64,000 bases of DNA, taken from NCBI GenBank assembly GCA_963693305.1, contig OY855903.1, positions 55,370,150 through 55,434,149 of the forward strand, read 5' to 3'. Shown here piece after piece: positions 38,601 to 50,600 of the stretch. The notes under the pieces were generated by a model. It was given only the letters and a program-made list of their open reading frames with translations, did no database searches and was not told the origin of the DNA. The stretch's first letter is position 1, and every line of letters starts with the position of its first letter. A program made the translations under genes and the position numbers. This DNA is from Meandrina meandrites (lineage: Eukaryota > Cnidaria > Anthozoa > Scleractinia > Meandrinidae).

Positions 38601-41600
38601 CATTCACAAGCTCATATTTATCAAAAACTTGTTGGATTTTTCTGATGACTATGCGAGGAGCGCAGCGAAAAACCAGTTTTGGTATTTGGATACAACGAAT
38701 AGCAATGTAACGGCCGCCGCTGCCACTAACCTTGGAATCAGAGAAAGGGGCTTGCTTGCCCACGCCGGCCTCACGGTTGAAACCCTCATACCGCTTAACA
38801 GGTACTCATTCTTCGAAGAGCTGAGTGATAAGCTTCTTCCCCCCATGCAGATGGAGTTCGAAATTGAGCTACAATCGGATGCAGAGCTGATTTGGCAAAA
38901 CGATGGCACAGATCGCAGGGTAGTGGTGAGAAATTTCGAGCTGTGGGTTCCAATGCTGCGTTTTACCAGCGAAGGACAAAAGCTCGCAAATGAAAACTTT
39001 TTGAAACCTCAGAAATGGACGTACCTGAATGAAATGATCCAGCCCAGCAGTAGCCGGCGTGATGCTTTTGGACAGTGGCAGATAAATCCCGGTATAAAGG
39101 ATGCCAAACATGTTTTCATTTTCATTCAACAGTCAAGGAAAAAAGACGCCTTGACCCAAAACCCCTACTTCTTTGACACCTTTAACATTGATGGTGACAA
39201 TTCAGCAAAACTTGCAACTTGCCGGCTACAGTACGGCTCTTCACAGTACTATCCGGAGCTGGACTACGACGAAAACTTCAAACTGCGCATTCTTAATGAC
39301 TTGATGAACTACAGGTACCGCAAAAACGACTACAACACCGGTGTTCAGCTTCAGCCCAACAACTTCAAGGATTTATACCCAGTACTCTATTTTGACCTAC
39401 GTGAAAACAAAGATAACATGACCAACGACCCGAAGCAGATGCTTTTCCACTACAGACTCAATGAGGCTGCCAATGCACAAGACTACACCATTTATGCAGG
39501 AATTTTGTATGAGTCCGAATTTGCTCTCAGGCAGGTGGGTAATGAGCTGGTGATGGTTTAAAAGTGAAATAATTTTGTATGAAATATAAGAATGACGACT
39601 TACTATCCGCACAAGATTTCACTTTCAGACGGGCAGAAGGTAAGCCTCGCGCGAGCTTTTGGGCGAGGAGAAGCAGTTACGCTCAGATTCAAAAACGAGG
39701 CCATAACCGGCGGTAGCGACACTTTGCACTTGACCGCCAGGCAGATCAAAAAAATAGAGCGCGCTATCAAAAACAAAACGGGCGTGGACATAGACATGAG
39801 CAAGACACAAATCAGACGTGTGCGCAACGCTATCAAAAAAACAACAGGCGTGGATAACGCTACTATCGAAAAGAAAACAGGATCAGGTATGCGGGTAAAA
39901 CCTCCAACAGGTGGAAAGGGTATGCGCATCAACCCTCCACCATTTATGCGCCCTCCACCATTTATTGGTTCTTGGGGTGATCAAAAAAAAGCCCGCCTTC
40001 GTTGATGTCCCCTTAACTGATTATGACTTGCAGCGATGGTGCCAATACTTGAAAATCCCCATCAAAGGTATATTTGCGAGAGACGAGATCCACGTGAAAA
40101 ACCACTCCCCTTGTATAATCAACATGGATGATCTTGGAGGGCCAGGCACCCATTGGGTATGCTGCTGGGATGGAACTGAATACTTCGACTCTTTCGGTTT
40201 ACCTCCACCCGCGGAATGGGAAATTGAGTTGATTCTTGAAGGTAAAAAAACCTTTCTACGAAATGACAACCAGCTTCAAGAGGAATTCAGTGTGCGCTGC
40301 GGCTACTACTGTCTGCTTTTCCTGAATGAGCGTAACAAAGGACGGTCGTTTCAAGAAATTTTGAGCATGTTTTCGGAAAATACACACGCCAACGAGGCTG
40401 TGGTGAAGGATTATTTTACACATAATGTATAGGATGGATGTTTACTGTGTGAAAGAAAAGCGCTTCACACCTAATGTGGTGGGAAGTGAAAAAATTACAA
40501 CCGCAAAAAACGGCAGAAGACTGCTTAAAGTAAAATGTGCTAGCTGCGGCATTACCAAGACAAGATTTATAAGTGACAGTTGGGTTAAGCCTGAAAATAA
40601 TAAAACACAAAGTGGTGCTGCTCAAGAAGGAGGTAATATTTTGGATCCAATATTTAAATGGACCAGAAGGGGTTTGCCCAAAAAGAAGAGAGAAGAACTT
40701 GCTCGCGCCGAAAAAAGAATGTTTGGAGGTGGGGTTCTTGATACAGTTGGAAATACAGCAGCTGAAGCTTTCTTTGAGTACGGAGTTCCTTATTTAGCAA
40801 AGCAAGGTGTGAAACAAGGAAGATACTTTGCAAGCGAGTTTTTAAGACAACCAGAGTATCAGAAGAAGTTAGCCAATAAAGCCAAACCAATCGCGAGAAA
40901 AGCTGTTAATTATACAATTGATGCTTTGTCTGGGGATTTGTTGACTAAAGCCTCAAACAGATTAAGACCAAAAGATATGATACCGGGAAATAAGTTGAAA
41001 GGCGGGTGTCATAATTAGTGAGGTAAACCCCACACCCCAAAGTCAAATGAATTTTCTTTAATTATATAAGATGGAGGTTTACTGTGTGAAAGAAAAGCGT
41101 TTCACACCCAACGTACCGGGAAGCGAAAAAAACACTACCACAAAAAATGGTAGAAGGCTGCTTAAAGTAAAATGCGCAAGTTGTGGCATTACCAAGACAC
41201 GATTCGTTTCTAATAAAACACAAAGTGGTGGTAATTATGATATGAGAATTTATGCAGGTAATCGAGTAGATGACCCAACAAACCCTCTTTACCAACGTGG
41301 TGGGAGGGGTTTTGATTTGCATAAAGCCATCGGCAAGCTGCCTAAGCCAAAAAAGGGGTGGACGCTTCCTGGTCATAACTATACAGGGCCGTACAATCCT
41401 CTTGAAAAACAGCTTTCTTACGACCCCAAGACGGGAAAGATCTTGAAGATTTACCAGCAGCCCACAGGCGCCACGGACGCAGTTGCAATGCAGCATGATG
41501 TTGATTATGCCGTCTGTGCAGGCAAGAAAAATGAGAAAGGCTGCAAACACGCTGCAGACAAAAAAATGGTGAAGGCGCTTGACGCTATTCCCAAAAACAA

Positions 41601-44600
41601 ACGGCAATGGGGTCATGCCGCGGCCCGAAATGCAATCAGCTCGAAGCAAAAAGTGGGATTGGGTGTCGGTGAAACGATCAATAAAAAGATCGGCGAAAAA
41701 ATTCCAGGCTTTCAACCGGCTCAAGATGTGGCTGCTGCAATCATGGCTGTCACAGGTGGTGATAAGGATTTGTTTAAAAAGTATTGGAGTGGTGACATCG
41801 CAAAAGGTGCCTTTAACACGAAAACCGGTCTGTTCAGCAAAAAGTTCTGGACACACCCTAAAAATACAACTGGGCCATGTAATCGGGTTGTGTATAAAAA
41901 TGGAAAATGGCATAACCGATATTGCGACTAAAATATTTTTAACACATATATAAGAAATGGATTCTGCAACAAAATTCCGGCGGGATGAAATAGAAATGAT
42001 AAAGAAAAATCTTGAAAACCAGTTGGTGCATTACTACCAAACCTCAGCCAAGTTTAAACGGTGGCACACGCGATGTCAAACAGTATGCGCGTTAACAGGT
42101 GGAGTTGCTACCATTCTTACAGGCTCTGGGCTGGCCGCTTCTCTTTCTGTGGTTGGCGTTGTTGTTGGCGCCCCTTTAATCGCAACTGCCGCCTTGTTTT
42201 CATTGGTGTCAACCTCCTCCATCGTCACCATCAAATTTTTCCTGCGTAAAGCGAAAAAACACGAAAAAATACAAACTTTGGCTGAAGCTACGCTGAGCAC
42301 GATCAACTCTCTCATATCGTCCGCTCTTGAAGATGGTAAAATCTCAGACAGTGAGTACCAAGATATTATCAAAAAGTACAACAGCTTTACTACTGCAAAG
42401 ACAAAACTGCGTTTTTCAAACCACACTGACGGCGGGGTAAAGGTTAACAGAACATCAAAGACAACTTCTGTTTAATGGTGGGGTGTTTGCCTCCAACCAC
42501 CATTCGTTGAAACTTTTTTCGGCTTTATTTCTGGTTTGTACCATCTTCGGCAATTTTTTCGTGAGCTTTCCCAGTATTGCATTTTTCGCCGGCCAATCTC
42601 TTGTTGAGACCTTTTGAAAATAGTTGTATAAAAAACAAACGTAGTTACACGACCCGGGGTAGCAACTCAGTTGCTGATTCCGCTTGAACTGGTAAATGAC
42701 ATTACCTAAAAAGGTCAACCCCATATTGTCGCCGACCTGATCTAAAGAAATGCCGGTTTTTTTTAGTACCGCAAGTAAATACCATAATTTGAGGTGGTGT
42801 CTCATCTCTTCGTGGGGCTCATCCGGCAGTGGGGGTTCCCATGAGTAAAAGTCAAGATCTTTTTCGGGTTTGATTTCTTTTATTTTCGCTTCCGCCTCTT
42901 TCACCCACATTTCGTCAAGCTCTTGGAGGCTTTGTTGTCCTCCGAACATCTTTGGAAAAGGGGAAGGGAAATCGAAACTCATTTTGTTGACATGTATATA
43001 TGACCGCGCATAATTATTTAAATGGATAGAAAATTAGAGCGGCATTATTACAGCCCGCAGGGTTACTGGAAAGGTATCTCTGCCATTAAAAAATTAGCGG
43101 TCGCTGCAAAGGTTCCTGAAGTTGTTGCCAAAGAATGGTTGTTCAAACAAGCGCTCTGGCAGATTTACCTCCCCGCACCGCGCTACATTCCTCGTCTAAA
43201 ATTCGACGTGCCTACACCCAACAAAGTGCATCAGGCAGATCTTCTTTTTCTGCCACATGACAAAGTGGATAGCAACTCAGTTGCTAAAACTTACAAATAC
43301 GCGCTTACCGTTGTTGATGTTGCCAGCAGATTCAAAGAAGCTCAGCCTTTAACTTCTAAAAACTCTGATGAGGTTGCCAAAGCTTTTAACACAATTTATA
43401 CACGTGGACCTTTGAAATGGCCTCAACTGTTGCAGGTTGATCCTGGGCGTGAATTTATGGGTGCTGTTACAAAAGAAATGGAAAATCACAAAACTTCTAT
43501 CAGACGTGGCCACCCTGAAATTCATAGAGACCAAGCTATTGTTGAACGTTTCAATCGTACCTTGGCTGAGCGTTTGTTTGGGCACCAGTACGCAGTTGAA
43601 ATGCATTCACCTGAGGGTCTGCGGTCTACTGTGTGGGTAAAAAGGCTCCCCAAAGTTGTTTCTGCTCTGAACAACCAAGTCACTCGATTGATTGGTATGA
43701 AACCTGCTGCCGCAATCAAGAAAAAAAATGTTTATGCAGAACCATCGACTAAATATTTGAGACCTGTTGGAGAAAATGAAAAAAAGCTCCCCTCCATAGT
43801 TTTGGTTCGATATTTGTACGAACCTGGTGAGCTTGAAGGTGGGACAAAAAGAGCCACTGATCCAATCTGGTCTTTAGATGTCTTTAACCTTGAACGATCT
43901 TTTACCAAACCAAATCAGCCTGTTCTCTACTATTTGTATGACGGACCCAAACGTGGCTTTGTACGTGAAGAACTGCTTGTTGTACCTCCAAACACACAAT
44001 TACCCCCAACTAATGTAAACTAGATATGGTATTCAATTGGTTCCGTGTGTATTCCATCCGGCAGCACCCATCTTTTGTCATAATATGCGCTCAACCCCAG
44101 CTTCTCCTGCTCGTATGTTACCATGTTCCCGTCCCGCATCCGGAATCCGCGGTTTGTTGCCATGTCTTTGTTTCCATCTAGCGCTGCCTTGAAACGGTGC
44201 CAGTTGATTTCGTTTTGCCTCTTCGACATCCCCTTTGAGCTGAGCTTCTGCTTCACCTCTTGCTTGTTTTTTGATGTGGTGATTTGGATATGTTCTGCAT
44301 AATAACATTTGGAGCACAGCGCGATCATCCGCTCCCCTTCAAATTCTTTTTTGAACAGTCCCGGCGTTCTCCCGCTCCACTTGTCCCATGCCAGCCAGTT
44401 CTTTTTTTCTTTCTCGAATTCTTCTCTCATATCTGGTTTCACAATGTCTTCCAGACTCTTTCCTGAGATTGCGAGGTAGTTGCTGTCTGTATCCATCTGG
44501 ATCAGCTCGAAATCTTTCCTGTCAAGATACCTATCCAAGAAGTCGTAGTAAAATTCAAGCATTCTCAGTTTGGCTAGCTGATACACCGCTATTCCTACCT

Positions 44601-47600
44601 GAAATGGGCGTCTGATTGTTATCCGTGCTTTTCTACTTTCTAACTCATATGCTTCTCCAATCTCATCCAAGTCTGAAAAGTATGCGCTTCTCAATGCTCT
44701 GTCCACCACCTTTTCATCTTTGGTGTAAATTACGTTTGTTTGCCGCTCTAACGCTTCTATCAGCTTCCCATATCCGCTGTTTCCCAGAAGTTTGAATATA
44801 TCAGCCAATAGTGCTTTGCTTTTGTCCACATCCCCTGTACGGCGGTTTTCTGTCACTTCTTTCACGAACCATTCGAATATTACTTTCGGCTCGTAGTCGA
44901 TCGTCCGGTAGACTCTAGTTATCTTTGCCCCGTGGTTTATGTACCATTGCAGCAGCGGCTCATATAAAAGTATCCTCTGTGCTGACAGCGTTCCCATTAG
45001 TTTCTTGTTTTTCTCCACTAGTTTTCTTCCTGTTGCTCTCAAGTATTCTTTCATATGCTTTGGGACAGCTTTGGTTGGTACCATTTTGTTGTGAAAGAAC
45101 GGACACATTTCTTCAAACTTTTGGTGCAAGTGGTTTGGGATTTCTATGTCCACTTCTGCGTACCCGAACCAGCTTTTTTCTTTTAATCTGTGCGTTAATA
45201 TTGGGGCAGCATCTACTTGGTACTCGTCCGTGTAGTGACACACCCTTTCTTTCCCGCATGGCATTTCTCTCAGCATTGTTGAAAGGTACAGCGCGTTCGC
45301 GTCATATCCAAGGATGTTTTCACATAGTTTGGCGTGGGCTCCTGTTATAACTTCTCCATCCCTTGGGATCGGGTATTGATGTGACCTTATTCTGGTTTTT
45401 CCCACTTCATGATATCTTGTGAATACCAAGCTTGGGCCTCCTACCACCGCTTCTTTTAACATCTCATACGCTTCTTTACTTGGGGCGTACAGTTCTGCTT
45501 TGCGTTCTATTGCGCCTTTTAGCAGGTAGTGCAAACTCACTCCCGGGATGCTGACTGCGTCTTTCATTATGTCTATCCCCTTCTCTATGTAAAAGTTTTT
45601 CATTTTTTGGAGCGCTTCAAGCCCGGGTGCCACATCCAGATTATTATAGTATTTCACCCAGTCTTTAAACGTTTTCATTCCTTTTTCTTTGAACAGTCTC
45701 TGACATTCCTCCCATTCTTTCCGCGTTAAAACATACTCTTTCTTTAGCTTCGAATACCACTCCTCATATTTGGGGAGCCCTGGGTAATCCAGCTTTTCTT
45801 GGCTGTCAAACCACTCGTATGGGAGCCAAGATTTTGTTGCCTTGCAGTCGTAGGCTTCTACCCATTTTGCGTAGCTCGTTCCTGGACCTAAGTAGTTGAT
45901 TATGTCGAGAAATCGCAATCTGTCTGTGAGTAAGAACATTATTTTACTCCCATTCTTTGCCACTCTCACTTTGTTGGTTGTACCCGCGAGCTGTTCCGCG
46001 AAGTAATTCTTTATCAGGTTCAAATCATAACTTCCTGAGTTGAAACCGAGTGTTGGCACCTGGTCGCACCATTCTTCTATTTTTTTCCTTTGATCTTTTG
46101 GTATCAGCTCGATGTCTGCCGGCATGAATTCTGCGCGCACTTTTGCTCTGATGTTTTTCTCTCGTCTTTTCAGTTCTTCCATGAACTTTTGAACCAACAC
46201 TTTGGGGTTTTTTTCACAGATGTGGGTCACCTTCGGCACTTGTTTTCCGTCTTTTGTGATTTCGGTTTCCAATGTGTCGCCCACGCTTACTGAGATTGGT
46301 ATGTGTTTGTTCTCAATCGTGAGATTTCCTGTTGGTTTCTTTCGATGGTTTTTGTCTCCGTACGCCTCAAAGTCATACAGAATAGCGTGTGGATAGCTTT
46401 TTGTTTGAGGTTTTGATGGTTCTTCACCATATTTGTCTGCACCTCCTGGGATGAGCCACTGACATGACCAACACTCGATTACTTTGTATCCGGCCTTTCT
46501 TAGGTGGGCTGTTCTCTTCTTTGTTGCTTGGTACAGATCTTCTGCCGTCTTTGTCCCGTGTGATAATATTTGCCCTCGATTCGGGTAACATCTCGGACAT
46601 CCGTGCCAGCTACAGCCGTGATACTGCAGCACCAGCTTTCTTTCGTGGTTGTACCCGTCTACTGGACTTTTCTCTATCCACCTTTCGCCTCCGTGACCTG
46701 ATTCAGCGTGGTGAATGGTGATTTTCCAGCGTTTTGCCACGTACTCCAACCATTGGATTGATTCTTTTGAGGCCTTTTGCTTCGGATAAAACGCTTTCTG
46801 ATATGCTGTTTGTGGCGCTTCGACCTTCTCTCCGGGGCAGTGTGTTACTGTTTTACCTTGGGCGCATCTTTCCACGTGACGTTGGAGGTTGCAAGCCTTT
46901 GTGAATCTTGAGTGACAGTGGATGCATTCATAATTTTTCGCTAACTTTGTTATGTCTTTTATCAAGAATGCGTGCTCATTAAAAACACCGATTGTCATAA
47001 TATTTTTAAACTGCGGCGCTGGGTTTCTTGTGAGATGCCATACCACCTCGATTGGCGCTTCCATGTCAAATTCATCTTCTATACACTCTGGCATATAAAC
47101 TCTTATCCCAAGCCAATCTGAGAAAGGTTTGCCCTTGTTCAGGTGCATTTCTACCTTTTCTAGTTCATCCAATGAGGTTTTCCCAACCCAACTATTTGGC
47201 ATCTTTTCAAGTTTGTAGAAACTCTTGGCCAGATCTCGAGCTGCTTCTGTACTTCGATCTGGTCTGGCTCCTTTGTGCACAGCGATACAGCGCCATAAAC
47301 ACAGGTTATCCCTATAGGTGTCCAGCGCCACCATTGCTTGTTTTCTCCCCGTGTTTGCTTGTTTACGCAGCCAGTCTGGTAAGGGTCCTGTTCCCATCAA
47401 TGGCTGGCGGTCTAGCACAACCTTTACATCAACATTGAAATGCGACTCAAAGATCCACTTTGTATCTGGTCTTTCAGTGTTATCCGGGTCCAAACGTACC
47501 GCCTCCCTTACCTTGATCCATTCTTCTGCGTCTGCGTACGTTTTCATCCATGGGGAGCCCTTATTTTGGTAATAAATAAGCCTAGTCCCATCTTCAATGT

Positions 47601-50600
47601 TTTCTAAAATATACGAATAGGCGTGCCTCATGTAAAACGATGTTCCCACGTTCTCCCTTATCTTTTCGATGAACCTGGGTGTGAGGTCTTTGTTTAGACC
47701 CACTACAAAACGCCACCTCTTGTAACGTCTCCCGCTCTCCTCTTCCACACCCTCATATTCCGTGTCATGGTACAGATCCAGAACCTCATTCTGATAATCT
47801 GTCACGGTTTTCACCTTGTTCGGCGGGATGGGGTCGAATATTTTCAAAATGGTTTCTTTTCTGTTTCTTTTTCTGTTTCTGGGTGGTGGTTTCGGTATTG
47901 GTTTTAATGGTTTTAATGGGGTTTTTAATTTTTTCTTTGTGGCTTCTGGGATTGGTTCATCCAGCAAAGTGTTTATTACCCTTTGAATTGTGGGCGTGTC
48001 TTCTGCAATTAATTTTGATAAATATCGCAAATCTTCGGGATCAAGATTTGCAAGTTCTTCTTCCAAAGATTCGAGGTCAATTTCGTCCATCGTATATAAG
48101 GTAGAAAAAATATTTTTAATTTTTATTATTTAGAACGTTTGTACTTCACTGTTGTGTTCCTCTAAATAGACGTTCCGCGGCTCGTTTGTTTATTCGGTTT
48201 TGTTCTTTTCTTCCAAGTAGTAATATCGGAGTCTGACTAAAACTACCGAGCAGCTCCCACATAATTTACCTCTTTCCGTGACTAGTGGGTGCGAAGGGGT
48301 TTAGCCCCGGAGTACTAGTCACGGAAAGAGGTAAAATTATGTGGGTGCGCCCGAGGTGGTTTTAGTCAGACTCCGATATTACTACTTACATAATAAAGAA
48401 TTTTTTTCGTTTGTCTCACGAAGTAGTCACGTGTGATGGAGATCGCGACGCTTCGACTGCACACTGCTAGTCTTCTTCGTCTGTTATTTCAAAGGAGAAA
48501 AAACATCTGTCATCTGCTCTTGTATCTAATGGTTATCCTTTTTCTTTCTTGCAGAAGATCACCAAGACCAGGAAACCAAACACCAATGCCGAACCCGCCA
48601 CCGAGTTTAAATCCACTGCGGTTTTACCTTACGTCAAAGGTCTTTCTGAGCAACTTCGCCGCTGCCTACAACAACAAGGCGTGCGCGCTGTTTTCAAGTC
48701 GGAAACTACACTACGATCACACCTAGTACGGCCGAAAGACGCTGTTGATTCGACTAAGCAGGATGGCGTTGTTTACAGGATTCCCTGTGAGTGCGGCAAA
48801 GTTTACATCGGTGAGACTGGAAGACCTATGCAAGACAGGATCAAAGAACACGACCGGGACATCAGATTCGCCCGTACCCAGACCTCCGCCGTTGCAGAAC
48901 ACACCAACAACACCGGACACTACCCGCTTTGGAATGAGGTAAAGTTTATTGATCGTGACCCACACTGGTACAAACGCAGGGTCAAAGAGGCAATTCACAT
49001 AAGACTTCACCCTAATAACATCAACAGGGATAGTGGAATTGAAATTCCTGAAGCATGGATGACCACGATCAAAAAAACACAACAACAGGAGAACTGTACG
49101 ACAGCGGACCGCCGAGGGAACAACAGAGCATCGGAACAGCGAGGATCGAAACGCGCCAATCACAGCTGTTGAAAACCAACCAATCACAGCGCAGCGGCGT
49201 GCTTTATAAGTTTACGCATAACCAGTCGACCTTATCGCCTGATGAAGACTAGCAGTGTGCAGTCGAAACGTCGCGATCTCCATCACACGTGACTACTTCG
49301 TGAGACAAACGAAAAAAATTCTTTATTATTGTACTCTACCACGATGAATAACCACAACATTTTTTTACGATACAAACTTACATTATTCGTGGAGCCATCT
49401 GTTACGATCCAGACCCAGTCCTTCAGCATTCCCAGCTGCAAAGCTTGCGTCAGTATAACAACTGTGTAGCGTGCAAGTGTGTTTAACACAACAATTCGAG
49501 TGTGTGTTTTTTTAATCTTTCTTAACTGGGAAATCACGTTAAGAGTGCTGAAGTCAATGACGGGATCAAAATGTTCGTTGGCAGTGATTTTCCATCCTTT
49601 TTGATTGGCGATGTCTTTCAACGCTAACAGGCCATTTATACCTATACATTTGGGGAGATTATGGACATTATTTGTTAGTGGATGCTATACTGATGGAGGA
49701 TTTAGGAACTCAAGATGGTCCCATTAGAATAAATCCCCGCCAGTTTTTGAATGGCTGGAAATTCAGGGGGCAGTTGACATTTAAGGTGTGGTAACTCTCA
49801 ATGGAAATGCAGAACACAGGTTGTGCCGGTTACCAAACAATGCCATAAAGAGAACACTTCAGGATTGAGCTATCGCCCTTACCAGCGTCCAAGGTGTCAG
49901 ATTACCAGTTTTTCTGGTCTCGAGAGTGTTTAATAGAAGATTAATTTTGGAACCCAAAGTCTTGAGGTTTGATGTAAATTTAACTCTTAACTAAAATTAT
50001 ATGCGAAGAGAATATAATCACAAACCGTAATCATCCTTAGAAGTCAACAAGGCAAATTGAGTCCAGTTGTAATGCATTATAAGTCCTGCCAAGGCCTGAC
50101 ACTGGATCGTATCGCTCGGACTGAGGCGAGCGAGGAACGGAAAATTAGCTGGTGTGAACGAGAAAGTTGGATCTGTTGCCACTGGAGCAAGCTGGGGAAT
50201 GTGAAAGCCTGCGCAGTAGGGCTGGGTAAACTTGACTCCTGTTGAAGTCATCGGTCCAACTATGGCGACCACACCTTTTTGTATCAGATACTGGACTGAA
50301 AAGTGATAAAGATAAATAAACGTAGTGTAATTTGTGGTATCACCTTTGACTAATAGATAAAGCTTTAAGCCTCATAAAGCGTCAAAGTATAGTATTGTTC
50401 ATTTAACTAACTTATTTAGTTGTTTACTGTTGTTATAAATACTTTCTGAAAGAACCAACTCTCTTCAAATGAACAATAAATAATTTTTTCTGACTTTCTG
50501 TCAACCCAGTACAATATCCTATTTTAACTCTATTTTTTTTGCTTTTTCTCCACGAAGTCCTTTACGTCTTTTTTATGTTTACATAAATAAAGCCGGGGTG

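Larger units (their letters stand above)
32188..48386. mobile_element. Polinton/Maverick virus-like DNA transposon, complete
   Basis: A 16,199-bp element bounded by 245-bp inverted repeats beginning AGTAGTAATATCGG. It encodes the Polinton core set: PolB, integrase, packaging ATPase, cysteine protease and two candidate capsid proteins, plus accessory genes. Flanks carry TACA on both sides (32184-32187 and 48387-48390). A 6-bp CTTACA duplication, the usual Polinton length, is possible if the right copy overlaps the last two element bases. Genes run in blocks: three rightward genes, two leftward (fibre, ATPase), a rightward morphogenesis block, one leftward orphan, then integrase and PolB converging with a 4-bp overlap at CTAG. 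It sits in an intron of gene B. Confidence 0.95.
48390..49329 (+). mobile_element. Penelope-like (PLE) retroelement fragment
   Basis: An 86-bp left arm (48390-48475) and 86-bp right arm (49244-49329) are inverted copies differing at one base. They flank an open frame with the PLE linker and GIY-YIG endonuclease but no reverse transcriptase, so it is 5'-truncated. Inverted partial copies of the terminal repeat are typical of PLEs. The Polinton right end (48386) lies 3 bp outside its left edge. Confidence 0.8.

Noticed and set aside
44925..47572. Several plus-strand frames of 60-140 aa within PolB
   Set aside because: They are opposite-strand shadows of a strongly supported 1356-aa polymerase and have no domain.
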